Source of the DNA: Kitasatospora sp. NBC_01266
GTDB taxonomy: Bacteria; Actinomycetota; Actinomycetes; Streptomycetales; Streptomycetaceae
Length of the DNA: 64,000 bases
Direction: 5' to 3'
Assembly: GCF_036242395.1 (NCBI RefSeq)
Contig: NZ_CP108458.1
Location: 7,440,001 to 7,504,000 of the forward strand
The position numbers and the translations under genes are program-made. Each line of letters opens with the position of its first letter. Position 1 is the first letter of the stretch. Of the stretch, positions 48,599-57,004 are shown piece after piece. The notes under the pieces are model-generated. The model was not told the origin of the DNA and did no database searches. It was given only the letters and a program-made list of their open reading frames with translations.

Positions 48599-49144
48599 TC
48601 ATTGGCTCTCAGAGGAAGAGGTCAGCGTGCGGCGCTCCTGCAGCCAACGCTCACTCAGGTGCGCCCATACACTCTGGTATTCATCGAAGATCGGCTGGAG
48701 CCGGTCGTAGGTGAGAGTGGCAGCGGGCGTTGACGCGATGAGGTACTCGAGGTCATCAGCGAGACGCTGGAACCGGTGCTGTGCCTCCTCCATCAACACC
48801 CAGCGCGATCTCCAGTTGAAGAACGACTCGACGGCCCCCAGCAGGGTGACCAGTGCCACGAGGGCGAAGGCCAAGCCGGCCCAGAAGTTCAGGTTCTGCA
48901 AGCCGAGGATGATTGTTGAGGCGGCGGACAGCGAGAGCGTCAGCACCTTCAACGCCGAAGAGGCCAGCCGGAAACGCTTCTTCCTGCTTCGGGCGTATAC
49001 GTTGCCCTGCCGAATCTTCTCCAAGAGGTGACCAGCGGTCTCCAACGGAGCCAGCCCCGCTCCCACCTGCCCACTCGATCCCACTTCGCCCCCCACCGCT
49101 CCCAGCGTGCGACACCCCTGCGACTCCCGACCGTAGGCTCTCAC
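48599..49144 (-). CDS. SLATT-domain membrane protein (two helices)
   Basis: A 181-residue protein. Residues about 38-60 are amphipathic and basic (NVYARSRKKRFRLASSAL), followed by two transmembrane helices (VLTLSLSAASTIILGL and FWAGLAFALVALVTLLGAVE) and a helical cytoplasmic tail with EEAQHRFQRLADDLEYL. This matches SLATT proteins, predicted pore-forming effectors often linked to nucleotide-sensing defence systems. No CD-NTase, SMODS or sensor gene is recognisable nearby, so it is at best a stand-alone member. GTG 49144 overlaps the stop of an uncharacterised reading frame (GTGA), hinting at an upstream partner. Confidence 0.7.
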   Translation of the reverse strand: MRAYGRESQGCRTLGAVGGEVGSSGQVGAGLAPLETAGHLLEKIRQGNVYARSRKKRFRLASSALKVLTLSLSAASTIILGLQNLNFWAGLAFALVALVTLLGAVESFFNWRSRWVLMEEAQHRFQRLADDLEYLIASTPAATLTYDRLQPIFDEYQSVWAHLSERWLQERRTLTSSSESQ

Positions 49145-49358
49145 ACCGCAGGGCTGTGCAGGTCAACGGCAAACCCTGCCTGCCGAAGCCGGGATCCACG
49201 CCTCCCGTTCTCCACAGCCCACTCGGGAGGAACACCGCCCAGGACGTACGCACAGGCACGTCGCGCGGCTTCTTCGACACGGTCCGGTCCGCGTAGCCGC
49301 AAAGGGGCACGGCCGGTCCGGCGCTGTCGGCCAACAGCGGCCGGGCCTTCGGGCTGCA

Positions 49359-49640
49359 CTACTGGCCGACCCGCACGTCGTGCAGCAGCAGCGGGAGCCC
49401 GGCACCGGCCACGGCGGCAGCCACGGCCGCCCGGATTCGGCGTTCCTGGTACGGCTCGGCGAACCGCGTGAGGGCGTCCAGCAGCCACCACTTGAGTTCG
49501 GACAGCTCGCCGGCGGTGCCGTCCGGTGTCGGCCCGGCGGCCTTCGACCATGGTCGGGAGTGGGTGGGGGCACCAGGATCACGCGGGAGCAGCGGCCGCC
49601 CGACGGTGCGTCGCTCCGCGGCCGGCCACCACTTGGGCAT
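49359..49640 (-). CDS. Hypothetical protein upstream of the SLATT gene
   Basis: A 93-residue reading frame with plausible protein composition in its second half (ELSELKWWLLDALTRFAEPY, then helical Ala-rich sequence). No family recognised. After its stop, a different frame (EEAARRACAYVLGGVPPEW and onward) runs to 49141 and overlaps the SLATT start codon. The two pieces may be one gene broken by a frameshift or two small genes. No ribosome site was seen. Confidence 0.4.
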   Translation of the reverse strand: MPKWWPAAERRTVGRPLLPRDPGAPTHSRPWSKAAGPTPDGTAGELSELKWWLLDALTRFAEPYQERRIRAAVAAAVAGAGLPLLLHDVRVGQ

Positions 49641-49675
49641 GTGCTGAGATGAATCTGCAAAAGAAAGAACTTCAT

Positions 49676-49698
49676 ATCAGTTGACTGATGATCAGTTG
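49676..49698. promoter_or_regulatory. Direct repeat in the divergent gap before the lectin gene
   Basis: ATCAGTTG occurs at 49676-49683 and 49691-49698, a 15-base period. The stretch is unusually AT-rich for this DNA and lies between a minus-strand gene and the lectin gene, so it is a likely promoter and binding region. Confidence 0.45.
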
Positions 49699-49778
49699 GT
49701 CGGCCAGGCTGGGCGACGCCAACCGCGCGATCCGCGAAGTCCGTTGGCCCACCCCCGCCGATCCGAAGGGACCGCCTC

Positions 49779-50486
49779 ATGCGACGATCCGTCGCCGCCC
49801 TGCTCACCGCACTGCTCGCCCTGTTAGGCGTCGCCGTGCTGCCCTCGGCCGCGCAGGCCGACAGCCCGGGCCAGTGCGCCACCGGTTACGGCGGCCCGTC
49901 CGCCTCCGCGACCTGTGGCAGCGTCTCGCCCGGCACCATCTGGCAGGTCCAGGCGGTCTGCTTCTACGTGGTCGACAACGAGCCGATCACCTACTGGGTG
50001 GCCGGCAACAACGTGACCGGCAACGGCACTTCCACCGCGTTCTGCAACGGCGGCGACCGCGCCACCAGCACCATCCGGGAGGTCACCGTCGGCGAGGCCG
50101 GTTCGCAGGGCCGCCTGGTGGGCTACGCCGGCAAGTGCGTCGACATCGACCACGGCAGCACCAACCGCGGTACCCCGGTGCAGATCTTCACCTGCAACGG
50201 CACCAGCTCCCAGTGGTGGACCCTGGGCGTCGACTACACCGTGCGCGCCCTCGGCATGTGCCTCAACGTGGTCAACGGCGGTACCGCCGACGGCAACAAC
50301 GTCGAGATCTACACCTGTATCGGCAGCCCGTCCGAGCAGTGGGTGCCGCAACCGGACGGCTCACTGAAGAACACGGGCAGCGGCAAGTGCCTGGACGACC
50401 TCGGCTTCAGCACCACCGACCGTACCCAGCTCGGCATCTGGGACTGCAACGGCGCGGCCAACCAGAAGTGGGTCCTGACCCCCTGA
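49779..50486 (+). CDS. Secreted ricin-type beta-trefoil lectin
   Basis: A 235-residue exported protein. The signal peptide VAALLTALLALLGVAVLPSA is cleaved probably after AQA. An N-terminal Cys-containing segment of about 85 residues precedes a ricin B-type beta-trefoil (residues about 105-235) with its three Q-X-W repeats visible as SSQWW, SEQWV and NQKWV, and KCVDI, MCLNV and KCLDD. The domain binds galactose- or xylose-type sugars. No catalytic domain is attached, so it may be an adhesin or scavenging lectin. A very strong hairpin follows it. Confidence 0.88.
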   Translation: MRRSVAALLTALLALLGVAVLPSAAQADSPGQCATGYGGPSASATCGSVSPGTIWQVQAVCFYVVDNEPITYWVAGNNVTGNGTSTAFCNGGDRATSTIREVTVGEAGSQGRLVGYAGKCVDIDHGSTNRGTPVQIFTCNGTSSQWWTLGVDYTVRALGMCLNVVNGGTADGNNVEIYTCIGSPSEQWVPQPDGSLKNTGSGKCLDDLGFSTTDRTQLGIWDCNGAANQKWVLTP

Positions 50487-50501
50487 GGCCGCACACCAGG
50501 T

Positions 50502-50553
50502 GCGCCGGCCCCACCCATGCTGCTCGGGCGAACAGCATGGGTGGGGCCGGCGC
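50502..50553. terminator. Perfect 21-base hairpin terminator
   Basis: Bases 50502-50522 pair without mismatch with 50533-50553 around a 10-base loop. It lies between the convergent lectin and NTF2-like genes and should work in both directions. Confidence 0.93.
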
Positions 50554-50593
50554 GGCGCTGGGGCAGCCGCCGCCGCGTACGGGGGCGGGCTGC

Positions 50594-50920
50594 TCAGCCG
50601 AGGAAGTCGACGCGGTCGATCAGGCCTTCGCGTACCCGGTAGGCCACCAGGACGCGGATCGGCTCGTCGTACACGCCGTGGGCGAGTTCGTGGTCGACCA
50701 CCCAGTCGCCCTCGATGAGCCGCCCCAGGATCTCCGCCCGGCAGCGGCCCTTGGCAAACAGTCCGGCGTAGCTGTCATGCAGAGCTTGACGGCCCTGCAG
50801 CGTACTGCCGTTGGGCCGGGTGACCACGACGTCCTCGGCGTAGGTGGCGGCGAAGGCGTCGATGTCGTGGCTGTTGTAGGCGGTGAGCTGCTGCTCGACC
50901 ACCTCGCGGGGATCGGTCAT
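50594..50920 (-). CDS. SnoaL-like NTF2-fold protein
   Basis: A 108-residue protein beginning with an NTF2-like helix (VVEQQLTAYNSHDIDAFAAT) followed by the YAEDVVVTRPNGSTLQGRQA pattern common in SnoaL-like proteins. Such small barrels act as hydratases, isomerases or cyclases on small molecules; many are uncharacterised. ATG 50920 has AAAGGA about ten bases upstream. It lies 105 bases after an MFS gene on the same strand and might share its transcript. Confidence 0.8.
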   Translation of the reverse strand: MTDPREVVEQQLTAYNSHDIDAFAATYAEDVVVTRPNGSTLQGRQALHDSYAGLFAKGRCRAEILGRLIEGDWVVDHELAHGVYDEPIRVLVAYRVREGLIDRVDFLG

Positions 50921-51025
50921 GTGCGTGATCGTTCCTTTCGTGTCTGGATCTTCTGGAGCTGATGGAGGTTCAGGGCGCGAGGCAGCGGGCGGGTGGCGGG
51001 TGGCGGGTGGCGGCATCGGTCTCGG

Positions 51026-52609
51026 TCACCGGGTACCCGGGACGGAACTCGACCGCCGCGGCGTGACCGACGGGCAGGCCTCCTGGGGTCCACTCGTCCC
51101 CGCGCCGCCGCCCTGCCCCGCCGGGGCTGGGGCCGGGGGCCGACGGACCAGCAGCAGCACGATCGCGCCGCCCACCAGACCCATCGCCCCGGCCACCAGG
51201 AAGATCTGGCGCAGTCCGGCGGCGAACACCTCGTGCACCAGCTGCGACACCGCCGCCCGGTGCTCGGGAGCCGTGCGGGCGATCACGGCGGCCGCCCGGC
51301 CGCCGGTGAGTGCGTCCGCGGTGGCCTTGGGGTCGCGCACCGCGCCGGCCGAGGCCCGCAGCGCAGCCAGCACCTTGTCCTGGAAGACGGCGCCCAGTAC
51401 CGCGATCCCCAGCGCGTTGCCCAACTGGCGCGAGGTGCTGACGGCGCCGGCCGCCATCCCGCCGCGCTCCGTCGGCACCGAGGCCATCGCGGTGGCCGCC
51501 AGCGACGGCCCCGCCAGGCCCATCCCGACGCCGGCCAGCGCCAGGCCGGGCAGCAGGGCCGTCCAGGTCGAGCCCGCGTCGACCATGGCCTGCAGCAGGG
51601 CGCCCGTGCCGATCAGCAGCATGCCGACCCCGATGGTCAGCTGGGGCGAAGCGCCGTGCAGCAGTCGGCCGGCCGCGGCGGAGGCCAGCAGCGACCCGAC
51701 GCTCATCGGCAGGAAGACCAGGCCCGCCGTCACCGGGCCCATGCCGCGCACTGACTGCAGCCAGAGCGAGGCGTAGACCACGTAGCAGGAGGCCGCCCCG
51801 GAGAGCAGCAGGCCGCCGAGCATGATCCCGACGAAGGACGCGCGCCGGAACAGCGCCAGGTCCAGCATCGGACGGCTGCTGCGCCGCTCCACCAGGACGA
51901 ACGCCGGCAGGGCGAGCGCCCCGAGGGCGAACAGGCCCAGCGTGGTGGTGGAGGTCCAGCCGTTGTCGCCGCCCCGGATCAGTGCGTAGGTGACGGCGCC
52001 GGCGGCCAGCGTGAAGGTGGCCAGGCCCGGCAGGTCGACGCCCTTGGCGTGCGGGTTGCGCGACTCGCCGACGTACCGCACGGTCACGAACACGGCCAGC
52101 GCGCTGACCGGCAGGTTGACGTAGAAGATCCAGCGCCAGTCCAGGTGCTGGGTGAGCAGGCCGCCCAGCACCGGGCCGGCCGCCGCCGCGGCGCCGCTCA
52201 CCGCACCCCAGACGCCGAACGCGATCCCACGGTCCCTGCCCTGGTAAGAACTGTTCAGCAGCGCCATCGTGGTGGCGTACATCGCCGCGCCGCCGATGCC
52301 CTGCAGACCGCGGAAGGCGATCAGCACGGCCGGGCCGGTCGCCAGGCCGCAGGCCAGCGAGGCCACGGAGAAGAGCACCAGGCCCGCCAAGTAGACCTTG
52401 CGCCGCCCGGCCAGGTCGGCCAGCGACCCGGCGCCCAGCAGCAGCGCCGCCAGGGCCAGGGCGTAGATGTCCATCACCCACTGCAGGTCGGCGAAGGAGG
52501 TGTGCAGGCTCCTGGCCATGTCCGGCAGGGCGAGGGTCACGATGGTGACGTCCACCAGCAGCATGAACGCGCCCAGGCACACCGCGGTCAGCGGCAGCCA
52601 TTTACGCAT
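51026..52609 (-). CDS. MFS drug efflux transporter, DHA2 family
   Basis: A 527-residue exporter with about 14 hydrophobic segments. The first helix region LGAFMLLVDVTIVTLALPDM has the Asp-Val-Thr-Ile pattern of the EmrB/QacA group, and LADLAGRRKVYLAG is motif A. It diverges from an Lrp/AsnC-type regulator across 119 bases, so that regulator probably controls it. The pump also resembles the exporter at 2.0-3.5 kb. Substrate unknown. Confidence 0.9.
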   Translation of the reverse strand: MRKWLPLTAVCLGAFMLLVDVTIVTLALPDMARSLHTSFADLQWVMDIYALALAALLLGAGSLADLAGRRKVYLAGLVLFSVASLACGLATGPAVLIAFRGLQGIGGAAMYATTMALLNSSYQGRDRGIAFGVWGAVSGAAAAAGPVLGGLLTQHLDWRWIFYVNLPVSALAVFVTVRYVGESRNPHAKGVDLPGLATFTLAAGAVTYALIRGGDNGWTSTTTLGLFALGALALPAFVLVERRSSRPMLDLALFRRASFVGIMLGGLLLSGAASCYVVYASLWLQSVRGMGPVTAGLVFLPMSVGSLLASAAAGRLLHGASPQLTIGVGMLLIGTGALLQAMVDAGSTWTALLPGLALAGVGMGLAGPSLAATAMASVPTERGGMAAGAVSTSRQLGNALGIAVLGAVFQDKVLAALRASAGAVRDPKATADALTGGRAAAVIARTAPEHRAAVSQLVHEVFAAGLRQIFLVAGAMGLVGGAIVLLLVRRPPAPAPAGQGGGAGTSGPQEACPSVTPRRSSSVPGTR

Positions 52610-52728
52610 CGGAGTTCTCCGTTCGGTCTCGTATCCGTGTCACGCCTGACGGTCGCACCGGCGGTGGGTGATACTTCCAACCGCGCCTACCTCCGTGCCG
52701 GATTCCAACATAGACTGGCGAGGTGATG

Positions 52729-53730
52729 ATGGAAACCACTCAGAGCCAGCTGCTCGACGACCTGGACCACCAGATGGTCCAGGCCCTGCTGATCGACGGG
52801 CGGGCCGCCTTCAGCAAGATCGCCGCCGTCCTGGGCGTCTCGGACCAGACGTTGATCCGCCGCTACCGCAGGCTGCGCACCGCCGGACTGCTGCGGGTGG
52901 TCGGCCTGCCGGTCGGCCACCGGGTCGGGCTGCTGGAGTCCTGGCTGCGGGTGCAGTGCACCCCGGACGCGGCCGTGGCCGTCGCGGACGCGCTGGCGCG
53001 GCGCCCGGACATCTCCTGGGTCACCCTCAACTCCGGTGGCACCGAGGTCAACTGCGTGACCCGAGCGCGCACCCGGGAGGACCGCGACGCGCTGCTGCTG
53101 CACAAGCTCCCGCGCACCCAGCGGGTCACCGCGGTGACCGCGCACACCGTGCTGAAGGTCTTCATCGGCGGCCCCTCGCGCTGGCTGGGCCTGGACCGGC
53201 TGACCGAGCAGCAGGTGGCCGCGCTGGAACGCCCCGGTCAGCCCGGTCGCGGCCAGGTCCAGCTGGACGAGACGGACCTCGTGCTCCTCGCCGAGCTGGC
53301 CCGCGACGGCCGAACGGCCTGCGCCGAACTGGCCCGCGCCACCGGGCTCTCCGAGTCCACCGCCCGGCGCCGCATGGAGCACCTGCAGGACGTCGGCGCG
53401 CTCTTCTTCGACGTCGAGATCGACCCGGCGCTGCTCGGCTACCCCACCCAGGCCACCCTGTGGGCCACCGTGGCCCCCGCCGACCTGGCCGCCGCGGGTG
53501 CCGCCCTCGCCGCCCACCCGGGGGTCCCGTTCGCCGCCGCGGTGACCGGTTCGGCCAACCTGGTGGCCGTGGTGCTCTGCCGCGACACCGAGGAGCTCTA
53601 CGAGTTCCTCACCGGCCGGCTCGGCTCGATGCCCGCCATCCAGCACGTCGAGCTCACCCCGGTCATCCGCACCGTCAAGCGGGCCGGCCTGCTGACGGAC
53701 GGTCACCGACTGGTGGATCCGGCGGACTGA
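52729..53730 (+). CDS. Lrp/AsnC-family regulator with two DNA-binding halves
   Basis: A protein of about 333 residues, twice the length of a standard Lrp. Two AsnC-type helix-turn-helix units are visible: SKIAAVLGVSDQTLIRRYRR near residue 30 and CAELARATGLSESTARRRME near 208. Each is followed by an effector-like beta-alpha-beta region. Three starts (GTG 52723, ATG 52726, ATG 52729) compete; GAGG at about 52720 fits best with 52729. It diverges from an MFS exporter and is likely to control it. The stop codon lies inside a tandem repeat. Confidence 0.85.
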   Translation: METTQSQLLDDLDHQMVQALLIDGRAAFSKIAAVLGVSDQTLIRRYRRLRTAGLLRVVGLPVGHRVGLLESWLRVQCTPDAAVAVADALARRPDISWVTLNSGGTEVNCVTRARTREDRDALLLHKLPRTQRVTAVTAHTVLKVFIGGPSRWLGLDRLTEQQVAALERPGQPGRGQVQLDETDLVLLAELARDGRTACAELARATGLSESTARRRMEHLQDVGALFFDVEIDPALLGYPTQATLWATVAPADLAAAGAALAAHPGVPFAAAVTGSANLVAVVLCRDTEELYEFLTGRLGSMPAIQHVELTPVIRTVKRAGLLTDGHRLVDPAD

Positions 53731-53773
53731 TCCGGCGGACTGACCCTGCGGACTGATCGCGCGGACTGATCGC
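53721..53773. repeat. Four tandem units of about 13 bases at a gene end
   Basis: GGCGGACTGATCC is followed by three similar copies (GGCGGACTGACCCT and two of GCGGACTGATCGC). The first unit carries the TGA of the Lrp gene. Copy-number change would affect only the gap. Confidence 0.7.
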
Positions 53774-53831
53774 GCGGGCCAGGGCTGGAGGTTCCGCGGC
53801 GAACAGAGTATGCGCCCGACGGCGCACAATG

Positions 53832-53849
53832 TATCTTGATGTCAAGATA
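53832..53849. promoter_or_regulatory. 18-base palindromic operator before the VOC gene
   Basis: TATCTTGA-TG-TCAAGATA is a palindrome with perfect 8-base arms. It is 37 bases before the VOC start codon, directly after CACAAT, a possible -10. The ATCTTGA-N2-TCAAGAT form resembles sites used by MarR-type repressors. No MarR gene is in the window. Confidence 0.65.
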
Positions 53850-53886
53850 ATCGCCGTGAGGCCTGAGCCCGCTGGAGGCCCGTGCT

Positions 53887-54264
53887 ATGACTGCTGCCCT
53901 CTCCTTCGCTGCCATCAACCATGTCCAACTCGCCATCCCAGCCGGTGGCGAGCCGGAGTGCCGGGCCTTCTGGGGCGAACTGCTCGGACTGCCCGAGGTC
54001 CCCAAGCCGGCACCGCTCGCCGCCCGTGGCGGCTGCTGGTTCCAGGGGTCCGGCTTTCAAGTCCACCTCGGCGTGGAGCAGGACTTCCGGCCCGCGCTCC
54101 GGGCCCATCCCGGCTTCGAGGTCCGCGGGTTGCGCGCGCTCGCGGACCGGCTGGCCGACCACGGATATCTCGTCACCTTCAGCAACGAGGTGCCCGGACA
54201 GGACCGCTTCCACACCGTCGACCCGTTCGGCAACCGGCTCGAATTCCTCGAGCTGCACTCCTGA
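53887..54264 (+). CDS. VOC-superfamily (glyoxalase/bleomycin-resistance) protein
   Basis: A 125-residue metalloprotein with two betaalphabetabetabeta units. INHVQLAIPAGGEPECRAFW is the usual start, with His as a likely metal ligand; QVHLGVEQDF and a final DPFGNRLEFLELH provide further ligands (His and Glu). It may bind a toxic compound or act as a small lyase or dioxygenase. ATG 53887 has GGAGG eight bases upstream. The strong palindrome in its promoter points to ligand-controlled expression, which fits a detoxification role. Confidence 0.85.
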   Translation: MTAALSFAAINHVQLAIPAGGEPECRAFWGELLGLPEVPKPAPLAARGGCWFQGSGFQVHLGVEQDFRPALRAHPGFEVRGLRALADRLADHGYLVTFSNEVPGQDRFHTVDPFGNRLEFLELHS

Positions 54265-54280
54265 GTTGGCGGGATGATCC

Positions 54281-54781
<501 letters not shown>

Positions 54782-54901
54782 GGCTACCCCTCATCTACGG
54801 CAAGGGAGTTGTTCGGTGTCCGGTTGACGGCAGGGGCGAGACCTGGCGAAGCGGACGGGGGAGACCCTCGACCGAAGAGCGGCACGGGGGTCTGTGGGCC
54901 C

Positions 54902-55201
54902 TCATGCCGTGCGGAGCTTCTGTCGGTTGGTGATCTGACGGGACCGGACGTTGAGGCTCTTGCCCAACTCGGCCACAATCCGGTCGTGCACGGCCCGCAT
55001 CGTGGTGAGCGTGGTGTCCAGCTCGGTCGGCGTGGCGCCGCCCTCCTGGCGGGTCACCTGATGGTCGAGCTGCCGACCGAGCGAGGCGAGGTCGGCGAGC
55101 GCTTCGAGCCGGTTGAACGGGCGGTCGAGGCTGCCGCCGGGAGCCGCTGGCGCGGGGCTGGGCGGCGTGACCATGGCGGTCAGGGGCGGACTGACGGACA
55201 T
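54902..55201 (-). CDS. Small helical hypothetical protein
   Basis: A 99-residue protein with no recognised domain. Its centre is helical (NRLEALADLASLGRQLDHQV) and the tail is basic. ATG 55201 has GGGAG seven bases upstream. It is the third of three small minus-strand genes that follow one another closely (55768, 55454, 55201), so they probably form an operon upstream of the RsbW-like gene. Confidence 0.6.
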   Translation of the reverse strand: MSVSPPLTAMVTPPSPAPAAPGGSLDRPFNRLEALADLASLGRQLDHQVTRQEGGATPTELDTTLTTMRAVHDRIVAELGKSLNVRSRQITNRQKLRTA

Positions 55202-55214
55202 TGGGCAACTCCCG

Positions 55215-55454
55215 CTATCGATTTGGTCCGGGTGGCACATACGTCATGCCACGACCTTCCGGGGCCGGATCACTCAACGAGCGGACACAGCGCGGGCATT
55301 GGCACACCGGCCAGGTGTCGACGAGGAGGCTGCGGCTGCTCGGCAGCTCGGGGCCGTACTCGGCGCTGCCCAGGTCGATCCGCTCGCCGGTTCTGGTGAT
55401 CCGGTAGATCTGGATGGTCAGGCCCGGGTGGGGTGGCGGTTCGGCGAGGCTCAT
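55215..55454 (-). CDS. Small hypothetical protein with a CQCPRC motif
   Basis: A 79-residue protein. IQIYRITRTGERIDLGSAEY suggests short beta-strands and CQCPRC could bind a metal. No family assigned. Its ATG overlaps the stop of the upstream gene (ATGA), which supports real, coupled translation. Confidence 0.65.
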   Translation of the reverse strand: MSLAEPPPHPGLTIQIYRITRTGERIDLGSAEYGPELPSSRSLLVDTWPVCQCPRCVRSLSDPAPEGRGMTYVPPGPNR

Positions 55455-55768
55455 TCGTCAGTCAACTCATCGCACAGAGCGGGCAGTAGGGCCAGCCCAA
55501 CGGGCACGATCTCGCCGAGCCGGACCCTGCCCAGGCAGCGAGCGTGGGCCAGCACGAACGCAGCGAGCGCGTGAACCGTTTCAACCCGGCAGCCGCCCAG
55601 TTCGACGTGGATGCCTTCGGGCGTGAGAGTGATCCGCCCGAGGCCGGGCAGCTTCGGCAGCTGAGCCAGGTCGATCGCGTCTTCGAGTACTTGTACGGCT
55701 TGTTCGGCCCATGCTCGAAGCTCTCGCGCCATGCGTTGCTCTTCCGACTCAATGGTGCCTTCTGTCAT
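55451..55768 (-). CDS. Hypothetical protein, first gene of a small operon
   Basis: A 105-residue acidic, mainly helical protein (LEDAIDLAQLPKLPGLGRIT onward; Cys at two places). No family recognised. It diverges from an XRE regulator gene across a 145-base region with a strong palindrome, and its stop overlaps the next start, so it heads a coupled set probably controlled by that regulator. Confidence 0.65.
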   Translation of the reverse strand: MTEGTIESEEQRMARELRAWAEQAVQVLEDAIDLAQLPKLPGLGRITLTPEGIHVELGGCRVETVHALAAFVLAHARCLGRVRLGEIVPVGLALLPALCDELTDE

Positions 55769-55809
55769 GGGAGTACGCCCCCTTCACAGTTGCCAGGACT
55801 TGGCTACGA

Positions 55810-55843
55810 TTGACCTCTCCGTAGTCGAGCGACTACCGAGAGG
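55810..55843. promoter_or_regulatory. 30-base palindrome overlapping a promoter in the divergent XRE region
   Basis: CCTCTC-C-GTAGTC-GAGC-GACTAC-C-GAGAGG spans 55814-55843 with a single mismatched position in each arm. TTGACC (55810-55815) directly precedes and partly overlaps it and may be a -35. It lies between the XRE gene and the divergent small operon and is a good autoregulatory operator. Confidence 0.65.
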
Positions 55844-55913
55844 GGTCTACCATCTCGACAGTGGGAAAGCTGTGCAACTTGCGGTCCTTCAAATACAAGT
55901 TGATGGGGAGTCG

Positions 55914-56745
55914 ATGAACCTCAAGCCTTTGGACCCCAGTGCATCCCCCGGGGCGGCCTTTGGTGACCAACTCCGCAGGTCACGCAACGAGAAGGGGTGG
56001 ACGCAGGCTCAGGCGGGTGAACGCCTGGGGTGCACTGGCTCGCATCTCTCCGGCGTGGAAAACGCCCGCAAGTTGCCCGGGCGCAAGTTGGCGATCCGGG
56101 CTGACGAGGTGTTCGGCACCGGACTGACGTTTCAGATCCTGTGGCAAGCGATCCGCAACCACGCGTTCCTTGAGGGTTTTCCCGAGTACCTACAGGAGGA
56201 GTTGAAGGCGGCGGAGGTGCGTATGTTCGAGCTGGACGTGATTCCCGGGCCGTTTCAGACCCCCGAGTACGCGACGGCCCTTGCTCTTGCAGACGCGCAG
56301 CGCGGCACCATCACGGATGAACAGGCCCAAGAGCGCGTCACGCTCCTCAGGACCCGCAAGCGGCGTCTGCTGGGTAGCTCGGACAGCCCAGTTGTCTATG
56401 CGGTCTTGAACGAGGGGTGCCTACGGCGCGTCGTGGGTGGCCGCGAGGTGATGGCTGGGCAGCTCGACTACCTGTCACAGATGGCCTTGAGGCCGAAGGT
56501 GACGGTTCAAGTCGCCCCCTTCACCATGGGCGAACGGCGACCGTTTGCTTTTGCCGGTCGTCCTGTTGAGCATGCCCGACCGAACGATGATCGGTTATGC
56601 GGAGTCTGCTGTTCAGGGGTACTTGGAGCGCGACTCTGAGAGCGTAAGGATCTTGGAGAGGAAGTACCATCAGCTCCAAGTGGGGGCACTTTCCGAGGCC
56701 GACTCACTCGACATGATCCGCGCTGCCTGGGAGGCACTTGTATGA
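55914..56745 (+). pseudogene. XRE-family regulator with DUF5753, broken by a one-base frameshift
   Basis: The N-terminal helix-turn-helix reads GWTQAQAGERLGCTGSHLSG, and the DUF5753 domain continues through FELDVIPGPFQTPEYATALA to VTVQVAPFTMGERRPFAF. There the frame leaves the family pattern. The adjacent frame resumes it with LPVVLLSMPDRTMIGYAESA and ends in ADSLDMIRAAWEALV. Removing one T from TTTT at 56549-56552 gives PFALPVVLLSMPDRT, an uninterrupted protein of about 276 residues. So this is either a recent mutation or a sequence error. ATG 55914 has GGGGAG three bases upstream. The DUF397 partner gene overlaps its end. Confidence 0.85.
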
Positions 56746-56951
56746 CTGAGATCAACGAGACCGGCGCACAGTGGGTGAAGTCGACGTTCAGTGAGAATGG
56801 CGGCAACTGCCTTGAGGTAGCAACAAACTTCACCGGCGTGGTCCCAGTTCGTGACAGTAAGGACCCCAGTGGCCCCGCTCTGGCGGTCACCGTGGCCGCC
56901 TGGGCGTCGTTCGTCGCGGAGGTCAAGGCAGGCGAGTTCGGCACCGTCTGA
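56742..56951 (+). CDS. DUF397 protein, partner of the XRE regulator
   Basis: A 69-residue DUF397 protein. WVKSTFSENGGNCLEVA, VPVRDSKDPSGPAL and AAWASFVAEVKAGEF are the standard elements. It overlaps the XRE frame by four bases (ATGA), the usual coupling for these pairs. In the Scr1/Scr2 system the small protein modulates the XRE regulator. A frameshift in the regulator may leave it without a partner. A clear hairpin terminates it. Confidence 0.9.
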   Translation: MTEINETGAQWVKSTFSENGGNCLEVATNFTGVVPVRDSKDPSGPALAVTVAAWASFVAEVKAGEFGTV

Positions 56952-56970
56952 CTGGTGCTGCGCGCGGCTG

Positions 56971-57004
56971 GACCCCGCTACACCTTCCGTGGAGTAGCGG
57001 GGTC
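56971..57004 (+). terminator. Hairpin terminator after DUF397
   Basis: GACCCCGCTAC (56971-56981) pairs perfectly with GTAGCGGGGTC (56994-57004) around a 12-base loop, 20 bases after the DUF397 stop. Confidence 0.9.
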
